NCBI GenBank assembly: GCA_023393635.1
Contig: JAEWKT010000010.1
Coordinates: forward strand, 10,058-74,057
Reading direction: 5' to 3'
Origin: Pseudomonadota bacterium
Lineage (GTDB): Bacteria; Pseudomonadota; Gammaproteobacteria; Pseudomonadales; Moraxellaceae
DNA length: 64,000 bases
Part shown: one piece after another, positions 35,197 to 44,482 of the stretch
Layout of the letters: each line of letters starts with the position of its first letter
Position numbering within the stretch: position 1 is the stretch's first letter
Position numbers and translations under genes: made by a program
Notes under the pieces: generated by a model
The model's input: the letters and a program-made list of their open reading frames with translations, nothing else
What the model was told of the DNA's origin: nothing
Databases searched by the model: none

Positions 35197-35448
35197 TTAG
35201 GCTCCAAAAAGACTTGCTTTACGCCATTCTTCTGGCGTCATCGCACGAATACTAACGGCATGCACAGCACCACTAGCAATATGTTCGTTAATAGGAGCAT
35301 AGACAGTTTGTTGACGCGCCACTGGACGCATTCCTTCAAACTGGGAATCGACAATACGCAAATCAAATTTACCAGCCTGGCCAGTTACCGCAACGTCAGC
35401 CTGAGGAAAAGCAACCTTTAAGATGGCAAGGAGTTGTTCGCTAGTCAT
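35197..35448 (-). CDS. ibaG: BolA family protein IbaG
   Basis: The ATG at 35448, preceded by AGGT, gives an 83-residue BolA-fold protein; the frame runs to 35514 but the added residues are not family-like. It shows FPQADVAVTGQAGKFDLRIVDSQFEG and a C-terminal HAVSIRAMTPEEWR, with the helix-turn-helix-like class II BolA layout. IbaG binds monothiol glutaredoxins and participates in iron-sulphur handling, and its placement next to murA is conserved in gammaproteobacteria. Only 5 bp separate it from murA. Confidence 0.92.
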   Translation of the reverse strand: MTSEQLLAILKVAFPQADVAVTGQAGKFDLRIVDSQFEGMRPVARQQTVYAPINEHIASGAVHAVSIRAMTPEEWRKASLFGA

Positions 35449-35586
35449 TAAAAAATACCTAAAATTAAAAGGCAAAAATGCACAAAAGATTGGGCGAAAG
35501 GTTACTCTGCCCAATCCCGTACGTCTAGTCTAGTTCAGTAGTTCTGAACGATTTTATAATAATTGCACGTGTACTGCCTTAAATTA

Positions 35587-36429
35587 TTAAGGGTGTACGC
35601 CAATAAAATTATCCTGATGCGCAAACCTGGGTGCCTGACCTTCAACATGATCGCAAATGAAGGGCTTCATGTATAACATGTCCACATCACCGTAAATGGT
35701 AGCAAAAGCCACATCCTTGGCATCAACCCCTGTGCCAATACGCACCACTTTTTCTATAGTGGCCATGCGCGTGGCGTCAAATAACACCCATTGATCGCCC
35801 ACATAGGCCTCAAATAATGCATGAAAGTCTGGTGGTGGATCGGCAAATTCAGCATAGCCAAACACAAAACGCGCTGGAATATTAACAGCACGGCAGAGTG
35901 CCACACCCAAATGAGCAAAATCACGACACACACCTGCCCGATTGGCCAGCACATCACGCGCGGTGGTTGATGCTTGTGAGGAACCAACCTCGTAGGCAAT
36001 GTTGGTTTTGATCCAGTCGCAGATGGCTTCAACCCGATTAAAACCACGTGGAATCTGGCCAAAGGTTCGCTGTGCCATGCCGCTTAGTAAGTCTGACTCA
36101 CAGTAGCGGCTGGGTAACAAATAAGGCAAAACCTCGGAAGGTAACTCTGCAATAGCAAGCTCATTAAAAGCAGGATTACGGTACGGCATATCCACACTAA
36201 CCAACGCTTGATAACGCAGCTCAAAATCCCCTGTCGGGGCACTAAAGCGGAACATTCGATTAAAATGCTGCTGGTCTTCATGCTCACGAATGGACATTTC
36301 TGGCGAGATAATGAGCGATTCCTGATGAATACGCTGCCAGGGATGATGCGCAACCTGTAAATGAAAAATAAATTCAGAGGGCTGATTCACCCGATAACTA
36401 AAACTACAGTCAATATCAAACGTGTACAT
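35587..36429 (-). CDS. transglutaminase-like family protein
   Basis: The 280-residue protein has a beta-rich N-terminal half (residues 1-100, bacterial transglutaminase-like N-terminal type) and a papain-like core. The catalytic triad is Cys168 (RAGVCRDFAHLG), His203 (PDFHALFEAYV) and Asp218 (LFDATR). No signal peptide or membrane segment is present, so it is cytoplasmic. Bacterial members act as peptidases or transglutaminases of unknown substrate. It is monocistronic between ibaG and rpoN on the same strand. Confidence 0.9.
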   Translation of the reverse strand: MYTFDIDCSFSYRVNQPSEFIFHLQVAHHPWQRIHQESLIISPEMSIREHEDQQHFNRMFRFSAPTGDFELRYQALVSVDMPYRNPAFNELAIAELPSEVLPYLLPSRYCESDLLSGMAQRTFGQIPRGFNRVEAICDWIKTNIAYEVGSSQASTTARDVLANRAGVCRDFAHLGVALCRAVNIPARFVFGYAEFADPPPDFHALFEAYVGDQWVLFDATRMATIEKVVRIGTGVDAKDVAFATIYGDVDMLYMKPFICDHVEGQAPRFAHQDNFIGVHP

Positions 36430-36611
36430 GTAAAAAACCTGAATTTTTTGAAAAATTTATTAATGCTTAAAATATTAGGCCAGAACCGCGCGGTGCCTGT
36501 TTATAAGTTGTACAGCCAAAGTCGTTTTGTGTGAGAAGCACTAAACTTGCGTAACCAGTTGGCTTAAATTAAACCATCAGGCAACCAATAAAAAGAGCCA
36601 ATCTTTCGTCA

Positions 36612-38171
36612 TTAAAGCAAGCGTTTTCGTTCACTGGAAGATGCTATATTTAATAGTTCACGATACTTGGCTACTGTGCGTCTGGCCACATCAATTCCCT
36701 CGCGTTGCAGCTGTGCAGCAATGGCGTTATCAGATAATGGCTTGGCGGGGTTTTCTTCCTGAATTATTTTTTTAATCATGGCGCGTATGGCGGTTGATGA
36801 GCATTCCCCGCCTGAGCTGGTGCCCACATGGCTAGAAAAAAAGTATTTTAATTCCAGCAAACCACGTGGGGTATGGATATATTTCTGGGTGGTCACACGC
36901 GATACAGTCGATTCATGTAAATCAGTTTCTTCAGCAATTTGGCGCAGCACCAGGGGCTTCATTGCCTCAGCACCATACTCCAAAAAGTCTCTTTGATGTT
37001 CCACAATGCACGTGGCGACTTTTAACAGGGTTTTATGCCGCTCATCCACACCTTTAATAAAGTTACGGGCTTCTTGCAAATGTAGGCGTAAATATTGATT
37101 ATCACTGCTGCTATCTGCCCGTTTAATCAGGCCTGCATAGTAAGAATTAATACGCAACCTGGGTAAAATATCGGTATTGAGCTGCACTTGCCAACGGTTA
37201 TTTTTTTTGAAGACCATCACATCAGGCACTTGATGATCTTGTTCTGGATCAGAAAATTGTTGCCCAGGGTAAGGTTCTAAACTTTGTATTAGCTTCAAGG
37301 CTTGTTTTAATGCGTCCTGATCAAGCTGAGTATGGCGCATTAAACGGTTAAGATCATTACTAATGAGTAAATCATGATGTTGAAGTAACTTTAGCGCGTC
37401 ATGACGAAAAGCCGTGTGCTCGGGCAAATTCTGTAGCTGCAAGCATAAACATTCCTGCAAATTTCGCGCGCCCACTCCTATGGGTTCAAAATGCTGGATC
37501 CGCTTTAACACGACTTCTATTTCATCAAGCTCTATAGGCTCATCTAAACCATATACGATTAAAGTGTCTAGGGCCTCTAAATCAAGAGACGATAATTGCT
37601 GCAATGCCGCTTGCTTTACTTCCTCTAAATCAATCGTTAAATAACCGCGCTCATCAATGCCATCAATAATACATTCGGCAATTAAGCGATCAACCGAGCT
37701 AAAATGTGCCACATTTAACTGCCAGCGCAAATGATCCCAAATACTATTGTGGCATGCGCGGTTATCTTCCCTGTCCTCAAACTCAGGGCTCGCCAATGCA
37801 GTGGATTGATGGGTAAAAATATCATCCCACTGAGTATCTACAGGAAGCTCATCACTTAATTGAGTGTGCTGCATCTGCTCATCTAAATCATAGGAATCTG
37901 GTGTTTCATTTCTGTGCTCATGCTCATCGATACTAGATTGATTATTATTTGCTGGATCATGAGTGCCCTGTTCATGACTTAGATTACTTGCCTCGTTTTG
38001 ATGCTGTGTATGCGCTGGTTCATCTGCTTCTAGCAAGGGGTTACTATCAAGCTGTGCCTGAATTTCTTGTTCAAGCTCCAATGTAGACAGCTGCAGCAGT
38101 TTGATTGCCTGCTGTAATTGGGGCGTTAAAGATAATGAGGTGGAAACTTTCATTCCCATCGACAGCTTCAT
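36612..38171 (-). CDS. rpoN: RNA polymerase sigma-54 factor
   Basis: RpoN directs RNA polymerase to -24/-12 promoters that need AAA+ activators. I chose the ATG at 38171 (AGGG upstream), giving 519 residues and the region I start MGMKVSTSLSLTPQLQQAIKLLQLS. Region II is an unusually long acidic, His/Gln/Asn-rich stretch (about residues 50-125). The core-binding region and the RpoN box ARRTVAKYREL near the C-terminus follow. The usual lptB/hpf/ptsN neighbours are absent: rpoN is flanked by the transglutaminase-like gene and divergent mlaA. Confidence 0.95.
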   Translation of the reverse strand: MKLSMGMKVSTSLSLTPQLQQAIKLLQLSTLELEQEIQAQLDSNPLLEADEPAHTQHQNEASNLSHEQGTHDPANNNQSSIDEHEHRNETPDSYDLDEQMQHTQLSDELPVDTQWDDIFTHQSTALASPEFEDREDNRACHNSIWDHLRWQLNVAHFSSVDRLIAECIIDGIDERGYLTIDLEEVKQAALQQLSSLDLEALDTLIVYGLDEPIELDEIEVVLKRIQHFEPIGVGARNLQECLCLQLQNLPEHTAFRHDALKLLQHHDLLISNDLNRLMRHTQLDQDALKQALKLIQSLEPYPGQQFSDPEQDHQVPDVMVFKKNNRWQVQLNTDILPRLRINSYYAGLIKRADSSSDNQYLRLHLQEARNFIKGVDERHKTLLKVATCIVEHQRDFLEYGAEAMKPLVLRQIAEETDLHESTVSRVTTQKYIHTPRGLLELKYFFSSHVGTSSGGECSSTAIRAMIKKIIQEENPAKPLSDNAIAAQLQREGIDVARRTVAKYRELLNIASSSERKRLL

Positions 38172-38441
38172 ACTGACTACCCTATTTTTAGTATGATTTT
38201 GATTATAATCTCTAGTTGTTTGCCTCAGCGCAAGCAATATTTATGCCTAAATTGACTGACCTTTAACTTAGCCTAAACAATTGAATACGAAATTGTCTTA
38301 ATTGTTGTGCTAAAAATCATTTATACATCAGGTACTAATCATCCTATTGAGTCTGTAGATGCTAAAACAGTAGGGCTAATAATTTACAATATAGGCAAAG
38401 TACCTTAATCTGCCGAAGTTCAACGTTAGGATGCTGGTTAA

Positions 38442-39560
38442 ATGACTGCTGCAATTTCTCGCTGGTTTGGTGCTGCGCTTATCAACTTTGCGCTGTTTAC
38501 GCCAGCCTTGGCACTGGATGAAAACTTTGGTGATGAACCATTAACTGCTAGTCATTCAGCGGATAATACTATTGCTAGTGAGCAAGCTGTAGTGTCCCCA
38601 GCAAATGACGCTGCAATCACTAGCGCACAGAACAATAGTGCTGGCCAGATTAACATCTATGATGATCCGTTGACATTTAATGCCTTGCGCCGAATTACAC
38701 TTAAGCAATTAAGAGTCGATGCCAATGCCAACCAGCCAGAATCCGTTAAAGATCCATTACAGCCCCTTAATCGCAAAATTTATTTGTTCAATACCAAATT
38801 AGATAAATATTTATTGCTACCAGTGGCCAGCCGATATAAAAAGCATGTGCCTGAACCCATTCAAATTGGCGTGAGTAATTTTTTCTCTAATTTAGGTGAA
38901 CCGTGGAACGCAGTAAATCACTTATTGCAAGGTCATCCAAAATCCTCCTATCGTAGCTTAGGCCGTTTTACCTTAAATACCTTTACCACCTTAGGGATTG
39001 CAGATCCTGCTGCCAAACACTTTGGCATGAATAAAGAGCCACAGGATTTTGGTTTAACCCTGGGCAAATGGGGCTTAAGATCTGGTCCATTTTTAATGCT
39101 ACCAGGACTTGGCCCTTCTACCTTGCGTGATGGTACAGGACGAATTGCGGACATTTATGGTCGGCCACAACACTATATGGATCAAAATTCTACTTACTGG
39201 ACCACAAACGCACTGGATGTGATTAATACACGTGCAGGGTTTGTAGGCGTTGAAAATCTGGTACAGGGCGACCAATATGCCCTGCTACGTGATTTATACT
39301 TGCAGCGTCGTCAATATCTGGTTGCTGGTGATGATCCTGGCAATGCTCTTGATAACAGCTTTGGCGATGAAAGTGCTGATTTTGGTGATGATGAAGACTT
39401 TGATAGCACTGATACTGATAGCAGTGAATTTGGTGATGCGCCTGAAAGTATTGAACCTGAAAATCCAGCCGATGCATCTCAGGTACAAAAAGATGCTATG
39501 CCAGAAACCAGCATCCAAACAGAATCAGATGCAGCTATTGAGCAGGATGATGTGTTTTAA
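38442..39560 (+). CDS. mlaA: MlaA (VacJ) outer-membrane lipid asymmetry protein
   Basis: MlaA forms the outer-membrane channel that removes misplaced phospholipids and hands them to MlaC. Residues about 105-300 hold the conserved domain: DPLQPLNRKIYLFN, VSNFFSNLGEPWNAVNHLLQG, GIADPAAKHFGM, DFGLTLGKWGL, LMLPGLGPSTLRDGTG. Unusually, the signal peptide (ending PALA before LDEN) has no lipobox and the whole protein contains no cysteine, so it should be cut by signal peptidase I and not lipidated. It also has a 70-residue N-terminal linker and an acidic FGDE-bearing C-terminal tail (about 315-372). It starts a plus-strand run of four genes. Confidence 0.92.
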   Translation: MTAAISRWFGAALINFALFTPALALDENFGDEPLTASHSADNTIASEQAVVSPANDAAITSAQNNSAGQINIYDDPLTFNALRRITLKQLRVDANANQPESVKDPLQPLNRKIYLFNTKLDKYLLLPVASRYKKHVPEPIQIGVSNFFSNLGEPWNAVNHLLQGHPKSSYRSLGRFTLNTFTTLGIADPAAKHFGMNKEPQDFGLTLGKWGLRSGPFLMLPGLGPSTLRDGTGRIADIYGRPQHYMDQNSTYWTTNALDVINTRAGFVGVENLVQGDQYALLRDLYLQRRQYLVAGDDPGNALDNSFGDESADFGDDEDFDSTDTDSSEFGDAPESIEPENPADASQVQKDAMPETSIQTESDAAIEQDDVF

Positions 39561-39584
39561 TGCACTACCATAATTTGCGAGTTG

Positions 39585-40565
39585 ATGATTAGCATGTTAA
39601 TCATTAATCAGCCTGAGCTCAGCAATGAAATTGCTTATCTGCAACAGGCACTTCCTCAGCTTGAACTGATTGAAGTGACTGATTTAGAGCATGTCGACAA
39701 TACACGCCTGGTATTTGCAGATGTTGCCAGTTTTTTACAGCACCAGTGGAAAAATCCAACCATTGTCTTGGCCAATGCAGATCAGGGTGCGTTACTGGCT
39801 AAAGCATGGCAAAAAGGGGCGTTAACAGGCTGGATCTGGAATGAGCTTCCTAAACAGCCTGAAGAAGTATTTACCCAGCTAGACTTACAATATAAGCGTC
39901 ACCAGGATAGCCGCGATTTACCCGCAGCGGCACGCTTGCAACAACGCATGCTACCCAAACCACCACGCATGACCGACTATAAACTCGAGCAGTTTTTTCA
40001 ACCTGCGGCGTTTTTGTCAGGTGACTGGTTTGATTATTGGCAAGTAGATGACCAGCAGTTTTTATTTTACTTGGCAGATGTGGCAGGTCATGGCGTGACC
40101 AGTAGCTTACTTACCACATGGATGGCTGGTTTTCATGGCCGCGCATATAGCCCTATACAATTAATTAGTAAATTAAATAATAAACTGGTAGCACAAAATG
40201 CTGAAAAACACATTACGCTGATTTGTGGTTTATTGGACTTTAAAACCCACGACATTGAATGGTGTAGCGCAGGCCATTACCCGCCTGCCATCTTGCTGCA
40301 ACGTGGGCAAGAACCCAGTATATTAGCCACCAGCAGCCTGCCTTTAGGCTTAACCAGCGATTTAAAAATTGAAACCCAGCATTTAAAAATGGAACCTGGT
40401 TCACAATTAATATTTTGTTCAGATGGAGCCTTAGAAACTTTTTCTGGTGGCTTAAATGAGCAATTCAAACAACTTATAAAAACATTGCAAAATGAGGAGC
40501 TTAGCTTGCCAGACGATGTGGCAGATGATATTGCTATTTTATGCCTGACTCGACTGCTGCGTTAA
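39585..40565 (+). CDS. gigA: GigA-like PP2C/RsbU phosphatase
   Basis: This protein has an N-terminal, weakly receiver-like half (about residues 1-110) and a C-terminal SpoIIE/RsbU PP2C-type phosphatase domain (about 115-325). The metal-binding acidic residues lie in LSGDWFDYW, LADVAGHG, FCSDGALE and VADDIAIL. Such phosphatases act on STAS-domain proteins. The adjacent STAS gene and the Acinetobacter-like neighbourhood point to the GigA/GigB stress pair described in A. baumannii, where GigA dephosphorylates GigB and controls broad stress and antibiotic tolerance. The frame begins at TTG 39582. I use the following ATG; a further ATG at 39594 is possible. Confidence 0.82.
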   Translation: MISMLIINQPELSNEIAYLQQALPQLELIEVTDLEHVDNTRLVFADVASFLQHQWKNPTIVLANADQGALLAKAWQKGALTGWIWNELPKQPEEVFTQLDLQYKRHQDSRDLPAAARLQQRMLPKPPRMTDYKLEQFFQPAAFLSGDWFDYWQVDDQQFLFYLADVAGHGVTSSLLTTWMAGFHGRAYSPIQLISKLNNKLVAQNAEKHITLICGLLDFKTHDIEWCSAGHYPPAILLQRGQEPSILATSSLPLGLTSDLKIETQHLKMEPGSQLIFCSDGALETFSGGLNEQFKQLIKTLQNEELSLPDDVADDIAILCLTRLLR

Positions 40566-40644
40566 TCGTTTAGCCTTTCTTAAGGCTTTAATTACTTGTG
40601 TATCACTTGCTGAACTGGGGTGGCTATGGGATAATTAACTTTCC

Positions 40645-41196
40645 ATGTATGAAAATGGCATGTTTATGTCAACTGGTCATATTGAATATGCAGGTTTGGA
40701 TGGCACCCACGTATTCAAACTCGTTGGTGAAATCCGCGCAACGTCTTGTATTAGTCTTGATCACTTATTAGATAAAATTGAACAGCAAAATGATGTCAAA
40801 GGTGCATTGGTTGATTTAACCAAGGCCACTTTCATTGACAGCACGGTGCTGGGCGTTTTGGCTAAATTGGGATTAAAACTACAGCAATCCCATCACATTC
40901 AGGCAGTGATGTTAACCACTAATCCAGATATTACCACCCTGGCCAATAGTATGGGCTTAGGGCAAGTGTTTGTGGTGCTCAACTGTTTGGCCGATGCGTG
41001 CTCTACCAAAGTATTGCCCGAAGAACACGCCAACCATGCGGAAATGCTGCATACCGTGCTAGAAGCGCACCGCACCCTGATGTGTTTAAATAAAAATAAC
41101 CATAATATGTTTCAACCTTTAGTGAAACAACTAGAGCAAGAACAACGCCAGCAACAAGCTTCACACCACTTCCCCGCATCTTCCCAAACGCATTAA
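40645..41196 (+). CDS. gigB: GigB-like STAS-domain anti-anti-sigma protein
   Basis: The 183-residue product carries a STAS domain (about residues 9-110) with the phosphoacceptor Ser66 in ATFIDSTVLGVLAKL. A C-terminal helical Gln/His-rich tail (about 120-183) extends beyond the usual STAS length. STAS proteins switch by serine phosphorylation and are dephosphorylated by RsbU-type phosphatases such as the upstream gene. In A. baumannii, GigB was reported to connect to the nitrogen PTS; that partner is not in this window. Starts at 40645, 40660 and 40666 are all ATG, none with a clear binding site, so the N-terminus is uncertain. Confidence 0.82.
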   Translation: MYENGMFMSTGHIEYAGLDGTHVFKLVGEIRATSCISLDHLLDKIEQQNDVKGALVDLTKATFIDSTVLGVLAKLGLKLQQSHHIQAVMLTTNPDITTLANSMGLGQVFVVLNCLADACSTKVLPEEHANHAEMLHTVLEAHRTLMCLNKNNHNMFQPLVKQLEQEQRQQQASHHFPASSQTH

Positions 41197-41202
41197 GCTG
41201 TG

Positions 41203-42063
41203 ATGCGCATGAATACTTTGCCTATTTTTGCTACCGCGCAAATGAACTCGCAAGATTCCATTGAGCAAAACCTTAGCGACGTGGCACAGCTCATGCAGCA
41301 AGCACAGCAACAACAGGCATCATTGCTAGTGTTGCCAGAAAACTTTGTCTGCTTTGCGGCAGGACAACAGGCGAAAACAGCGGCTCGTTTTGATGACATT
41401 GTGCAGCAATTGCAAACATTGGCTGCAAAGCATCATTTATGGCTGGTGGCAGGCTCAATTCCCTGCCCTTATCGCCCTAATGGCCAGCCTGTTGCTAACG
41501 GTCGGGTGCGCAGCGCAAGTTTACTGATTAGCCCTGAGGCCAAAATAGTTGCCCGTTATGACAAGATTCATTTATTTGATGTGCAAGTTGGCGACAATAC
41601 AGGTAGCTATCACGAATCCGCCACGTTTGAACCAGGCAATGCAGTGGTGGTTGCAAATACACCATTTGGCAAACTGGGCATGATGATTTGCTATGACCTG
41701 CGCTTTCCAGAGCTGGCGTTGGCACTACGGCAGCAAGGCGCAGATTTTATGTCGGCACCGTCTGCCTTTACCTATACAACAGGGCAAATACACTGGCAAC
41801 TGCTATTGCGCGCCCGTGCAGCCGATACCCAGTGTTATCTCCTTGGTGCAGGGCAGCAAGGCACCCATGGCACAAAACCACCCTTGCGCCAAACATGGGG
41901 GCACAGCGCCATTAGTAATGCAGCAGGAGAGATTATTGCTGAGCGTTTTGATGCTGGAATGGGTATTGTAACTGCTGAATTTGATATTGAGGCAGTGAAC
42001 AACCGACGGAAATCTATGCCGTTAATGCAGCACCGTCGTTTAGGTCTGCTTAAAGAATTTTAA
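41203..42063 (+). CDS. carbon-nitrogen hydrolase (nitrilase superfamily, Nit1/Nit2-like)
   Basis: The catalytic Glu (LVLPENF), Lys (YDKIHLFD) and Cys (MICYDLRFPE) of the nitrilase superfamily are all present in a single alpha-beta-beta-alpha domain of about 286 residues. The pattern DKIHLFDVQVGD and CYDLRFPELALALR fits the Nit1/Nit2 branch, which hydrolyses deaminated glutathione and related omega-amides (metabolite repair). It lies 6 bp after gigB, so it is translated in the same plus-strand run, although a stress link is only suggested by that. The GTG at 41200 and the ATGs at 41203 and 41209 are all possible starts. Confidence 0.85.
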   Translation: MRMNTLPIFATAQMNSQDSIEQNLSDVAQLMQQAQQQQASLLVLPENFVCFAAGQQAKTAARFDDIVQQLQTLAAKHHLWLVAGSIPCPYRPNGQPVANGRVRSASLLISPEAKIVARYDKIHLFDVQVGDNTGSYHESATFEPGNAVVVANTPFGKLGMMICYDLRFPELALALRQQGADFMSAPSAFTYTTGQIHWQLLLRARAADTQCYLLGAGQQGTHGTKPPLRQTWGHSAISNAAGEIIAERFDAGMGIVTAEFDIEAVNNRRKSMPLMQHRRLGLLKEF

Positions 42064-42104
42064 AAGATAGCCAAGAACTTTATAGCTGATTACCATATTA
42101 GTAA

Positions 42105-42809
42105 CTAGGACTTAGGCAGTGTTTGCGCCAGATCAGTCGTTAAGTCAATATTATGTTGCTGCATAATTTTTTCAAGCAAAGGCGCTAACTCTCCTAACTT
42201 TTCATCCAGCGCATTACGAATTGTATCGACCACCACTTGCGTGCTGCGCTCAATTTCAATATTTAAGCGGTCACCAATTTGCTTTTGTGAAAATACAGTC
42301 ATTCGTCGTGTTTCAGGTATCAACCACACTTCAAACCAGTGGTCTGTTTTATTCACCTCAAACAGCGTTAAGCTTGCACCATTAATGGCAATATAACCTT
42401 TAGAAAAAATATACTTCATCCACTGGGACGCAACACCAATGCGATAGCAAAAGTTATTGTCATATTGCTGAATATCTAAAATAGTGGCCGAAAAATCAAT
42501 ATGCCCTGAGAGTGGATGACCGCCAATTTCTGCACCATCTTTGGCAGCCCGCTCAGCATTCACCTGCGTGCCCGTTTTATATTGCCCTAAAGTCGTAATC
42601 TCTAAACTTTGCAGCATCACATCAAAACGAGCAGTATTGCTGTCTATAATTTGTGTAACAGTTAAGCAAGTACCATCAATAGCCACACTGGCACCAATTT
42701 GTAAGTCCTGGCAAAACCCTGCTGGAAACTTGATGGTAAATGTGCGAATGCCTGCCACATCGTCAACATGCTCAATGGTGGCAACCGCTTGAATAATTCC
42801 AGTAAACAT
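42105..42809 (-). CDS. ribE: riboflavin synthase, alpha subunit
   Basis: Riboflavin synthase dismutates two 6,7-dimethyl-8-ribityllumazine molecules into riboflavin. The 234 residues contain two tandem lumazine-binding barrels: MFTGIIQAVATIEHV and GASVAIDGTCLTVTQ, then GGHPLSGHIDFSATI and GASLTLFEVN, each at the expected place. A helical C-terminal tail makes it about 20 residues longer than common homologues. Other rib genes are not nearby. It follows gspE on the same strand with a 67-bp gap; a functional link is not suggested. It is convergent with the amidase gene. Confidence 0.95.
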   Translation of the reverse strand: MFTGIIQAVATIEHVDDVAGIRTFTIKFPAGFCQDLQIGASVAIDGTCLTVTQIIDSNTARFDVMLQSLEITTLGQYKTGTQVNAERAAKDGAEIGGHPLSGHIDFSATILDIQQYDNNFCYRIGVASQWMKYIFSKGYIAINGASLTLFEVNKTDHWFEVWLIPETRRMTVFSQKQIGDRLNIEIERSTQVVVDTIRNALDEKLGELAPLLEKIMQQHNIDLTTDLAQTLPKS

Positions 42810-42876
42810 AAGGCTCTCTTGATTAAAACTTTGTCAACAGCAACTGTTTCTTTGGCTTGCCAATCCTTAGGCAAGC

Positions 42877-44376
42877 CTACTCTTCCTGCGTTGCCCTCAA
42901 GACTTCTTCCAGCGTGGTTTTACCTTGCAATACCTTCAGTAAACCATCATGGCGAATAGACGGGGCATAAGTACGTGCATACTGATCAAGTTCATGCTCG
43001 GCAGCATTGCCATGAATGAGGCGACGCATGGCATCATCTACTGGCACCACTTCATAAATGGCAGTACGACCCGTAAAGCCCATTTGGTTACATTGGTCAC
43101 AGCCTTGCACCACAGGAATTTTTAGGGGTTCAGTCAATTCAACCTGCCTAAATAAATCCTGCTCAAAATTATCGGCAGCGCGCCAGGTATGGCAATGTTT
43201 GCATAAGGTACGCACCAAACGCTGTGCCACCACGCCAATCAGGGAGCTGGACAATAAAAACGGTTCAATGCCCATGTCTTTTAAGCGTGTCACGGCACCC
43301 ACAGCAGTGTTGGTATGCAAGGTTGATAACACCAAATGACCTGTGAGTGAGGCTTGCACGGCAATTTCAGCGGTTTCCAGATCACGAATTTCACCCACCA
43401 TCACCACATCAGGGTCTTGTCGCAGCATGGCACGTAAACTACGTGCAAAGGTCATGTCTACTTTGGTATTGACCTGGGTTTGACCGATGCCTTCCAATTG
43501 ATACTCAATGGGGTCTTCCGCAGTTAAAATATTGCGGCTATTGTCGTTTAAGTCAGTTAAGGCGGCATACAACGTGGTGGTTTTACCTGAGCCTGTAGGG
43601 CCAGTGACTAAGATAATGCCATGTGGTCGATGAATCAGTTGGGTCAGGCGTTGGTAATCATCTTTCATTAAACCCAAATGCGTCATGTTTAAGCGACCTG
43701 CTTGTTTATCCAGCAGACGCATCACCACGCGCTCGCCATGTGAAGATGGCAAGGTTGATACCCGCACATCCACCTCACGGCCAGCCAGACGCAGTGAAAT
43801 ACGTCCATCCTGTGGAATACGTTTTTCAGCAATATCCAAGCGCGCCATAACTTTAATACGTGATACCAATAACGGTGCCAACTCGCGGCGTGGCTGTACA
43901 ATTTCACGTAGCTGGCCATCAACACGCAGGCGCACTGACAAGCGTTTTTCAAAGGATTCAATATGGATATCAGAAGCACCCAGACGAATCGCTTCACTTA
44001 ATAAGGCGTTAATTAAGCGAATAATTGGCGCATCGTCTTCCTGATCCATCAGGTCTTCGGCTTCAGGTACTTGATCTGCCAGACTTAATAAGTCGGGATG
44101 ATCTTCAAGCCCTGCGGCCACTTGTTGAGATTCCCCAGAGTCGCCTGCAAAAGAGCTTGCCAATAAACGATTAAATTCCTCATCGGCCACGGTCTGGTAG
44201 GTGGCAGCACTGCCCAAAAATCGTCGTGCCTCGGTTAATGCAGGCAAGGGTGCATTTTGGCGTCGTACAATAATGGCCTGCTCACCATCAAATTGAAGTA
44301 AAACGCCATGACGTTTGGCATAACTGTACGGAAGTTGAGCTTGACGAAGCAAATGCACGACAAAATCCATTTTCAT
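42877..44376 (-). CDS. gspE: type II secretion ATPase GspE
   Basis: GspE is the cytoplasmic hexameric ATPase that drives the type II secretion pseudopilus. The 499 residues run from an N-terminal GspE/MshEN-like domain (about 1-130) to the ATPase with GPTGSGKTTTLYA (Walker A), DVVMVGEIRDLETAE (Walker B), an ASDIHIE Asp box, an HLVLSTLHTNTA His box, and a CKHC...CDQC zinc tetracysteine. The zinc motif and the DAPIIRLINALL/SEAIRLGASDIH stretch fit GspE rather than PilB. No other gsp gene is near, in line with the scattered T2SS genes of Acinetobacter. Confidence 0.88.
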   Translation of the reverse strand: MKMDFVVHLLRQAQLPYSYAKRHGVLLQFDGEQAIIVRRQNAPLPALTEARRFLGSAATYQTVADEEFNRLLASSFAGDSGESQQVAAGLEDHPDLLSLADQVPEAEDLMDQEDDAPIIRLINALLSEAIRLGASDIHIESFEKRLSVRLRVDGQLREIVQPRRELAPLLVSRIKVMARLDIAEKRIPQDGRISLRLAGREVDVRVSTLPSSHGERVVMRLLDKQAGRLNMTHLGLMKDDYQRLTQLIHRPHGIILVTGPTGSGKTTTLYAALTDLNDNSRNILTAEDPIEYQLEGIGQTQVNTKVDMTFARSLRAMLRQDPDVVMVGEIRDLETAEIAVQASLTGHLVLSTLHTNTAVGAVTRLKDMGIEPFLLSSSLIGVVAQRLVRTLCKHCHTWRAADNFEQDLFRQVELTEPLKIPVVQGCDQCNQMGFTGRTAIYEVVPVDDAMRRLIHGNAAEHELDQYARTYAPSIRHDGLLKVLQGKTTLEEVLRATQEE

Positions 44377-44482
44377 TAAAGTGAATATTGAGTGTACTCT
44401 AAGCCTTAAATGGTTTGAAGTAGCCGTATTCTTTTATAGCCGTAATTTTAACGGTCGTGTTTAACATTTTAAGGCGATTAAC

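Noticed and set aside
39250..39573. Overlapping plus- and minus-strand frames at the 3' end of mlaA
   Set aside because: They arise from repetitive GAT/GAA codons of the acidic tail; codon pattern supports the mlaA frame only.
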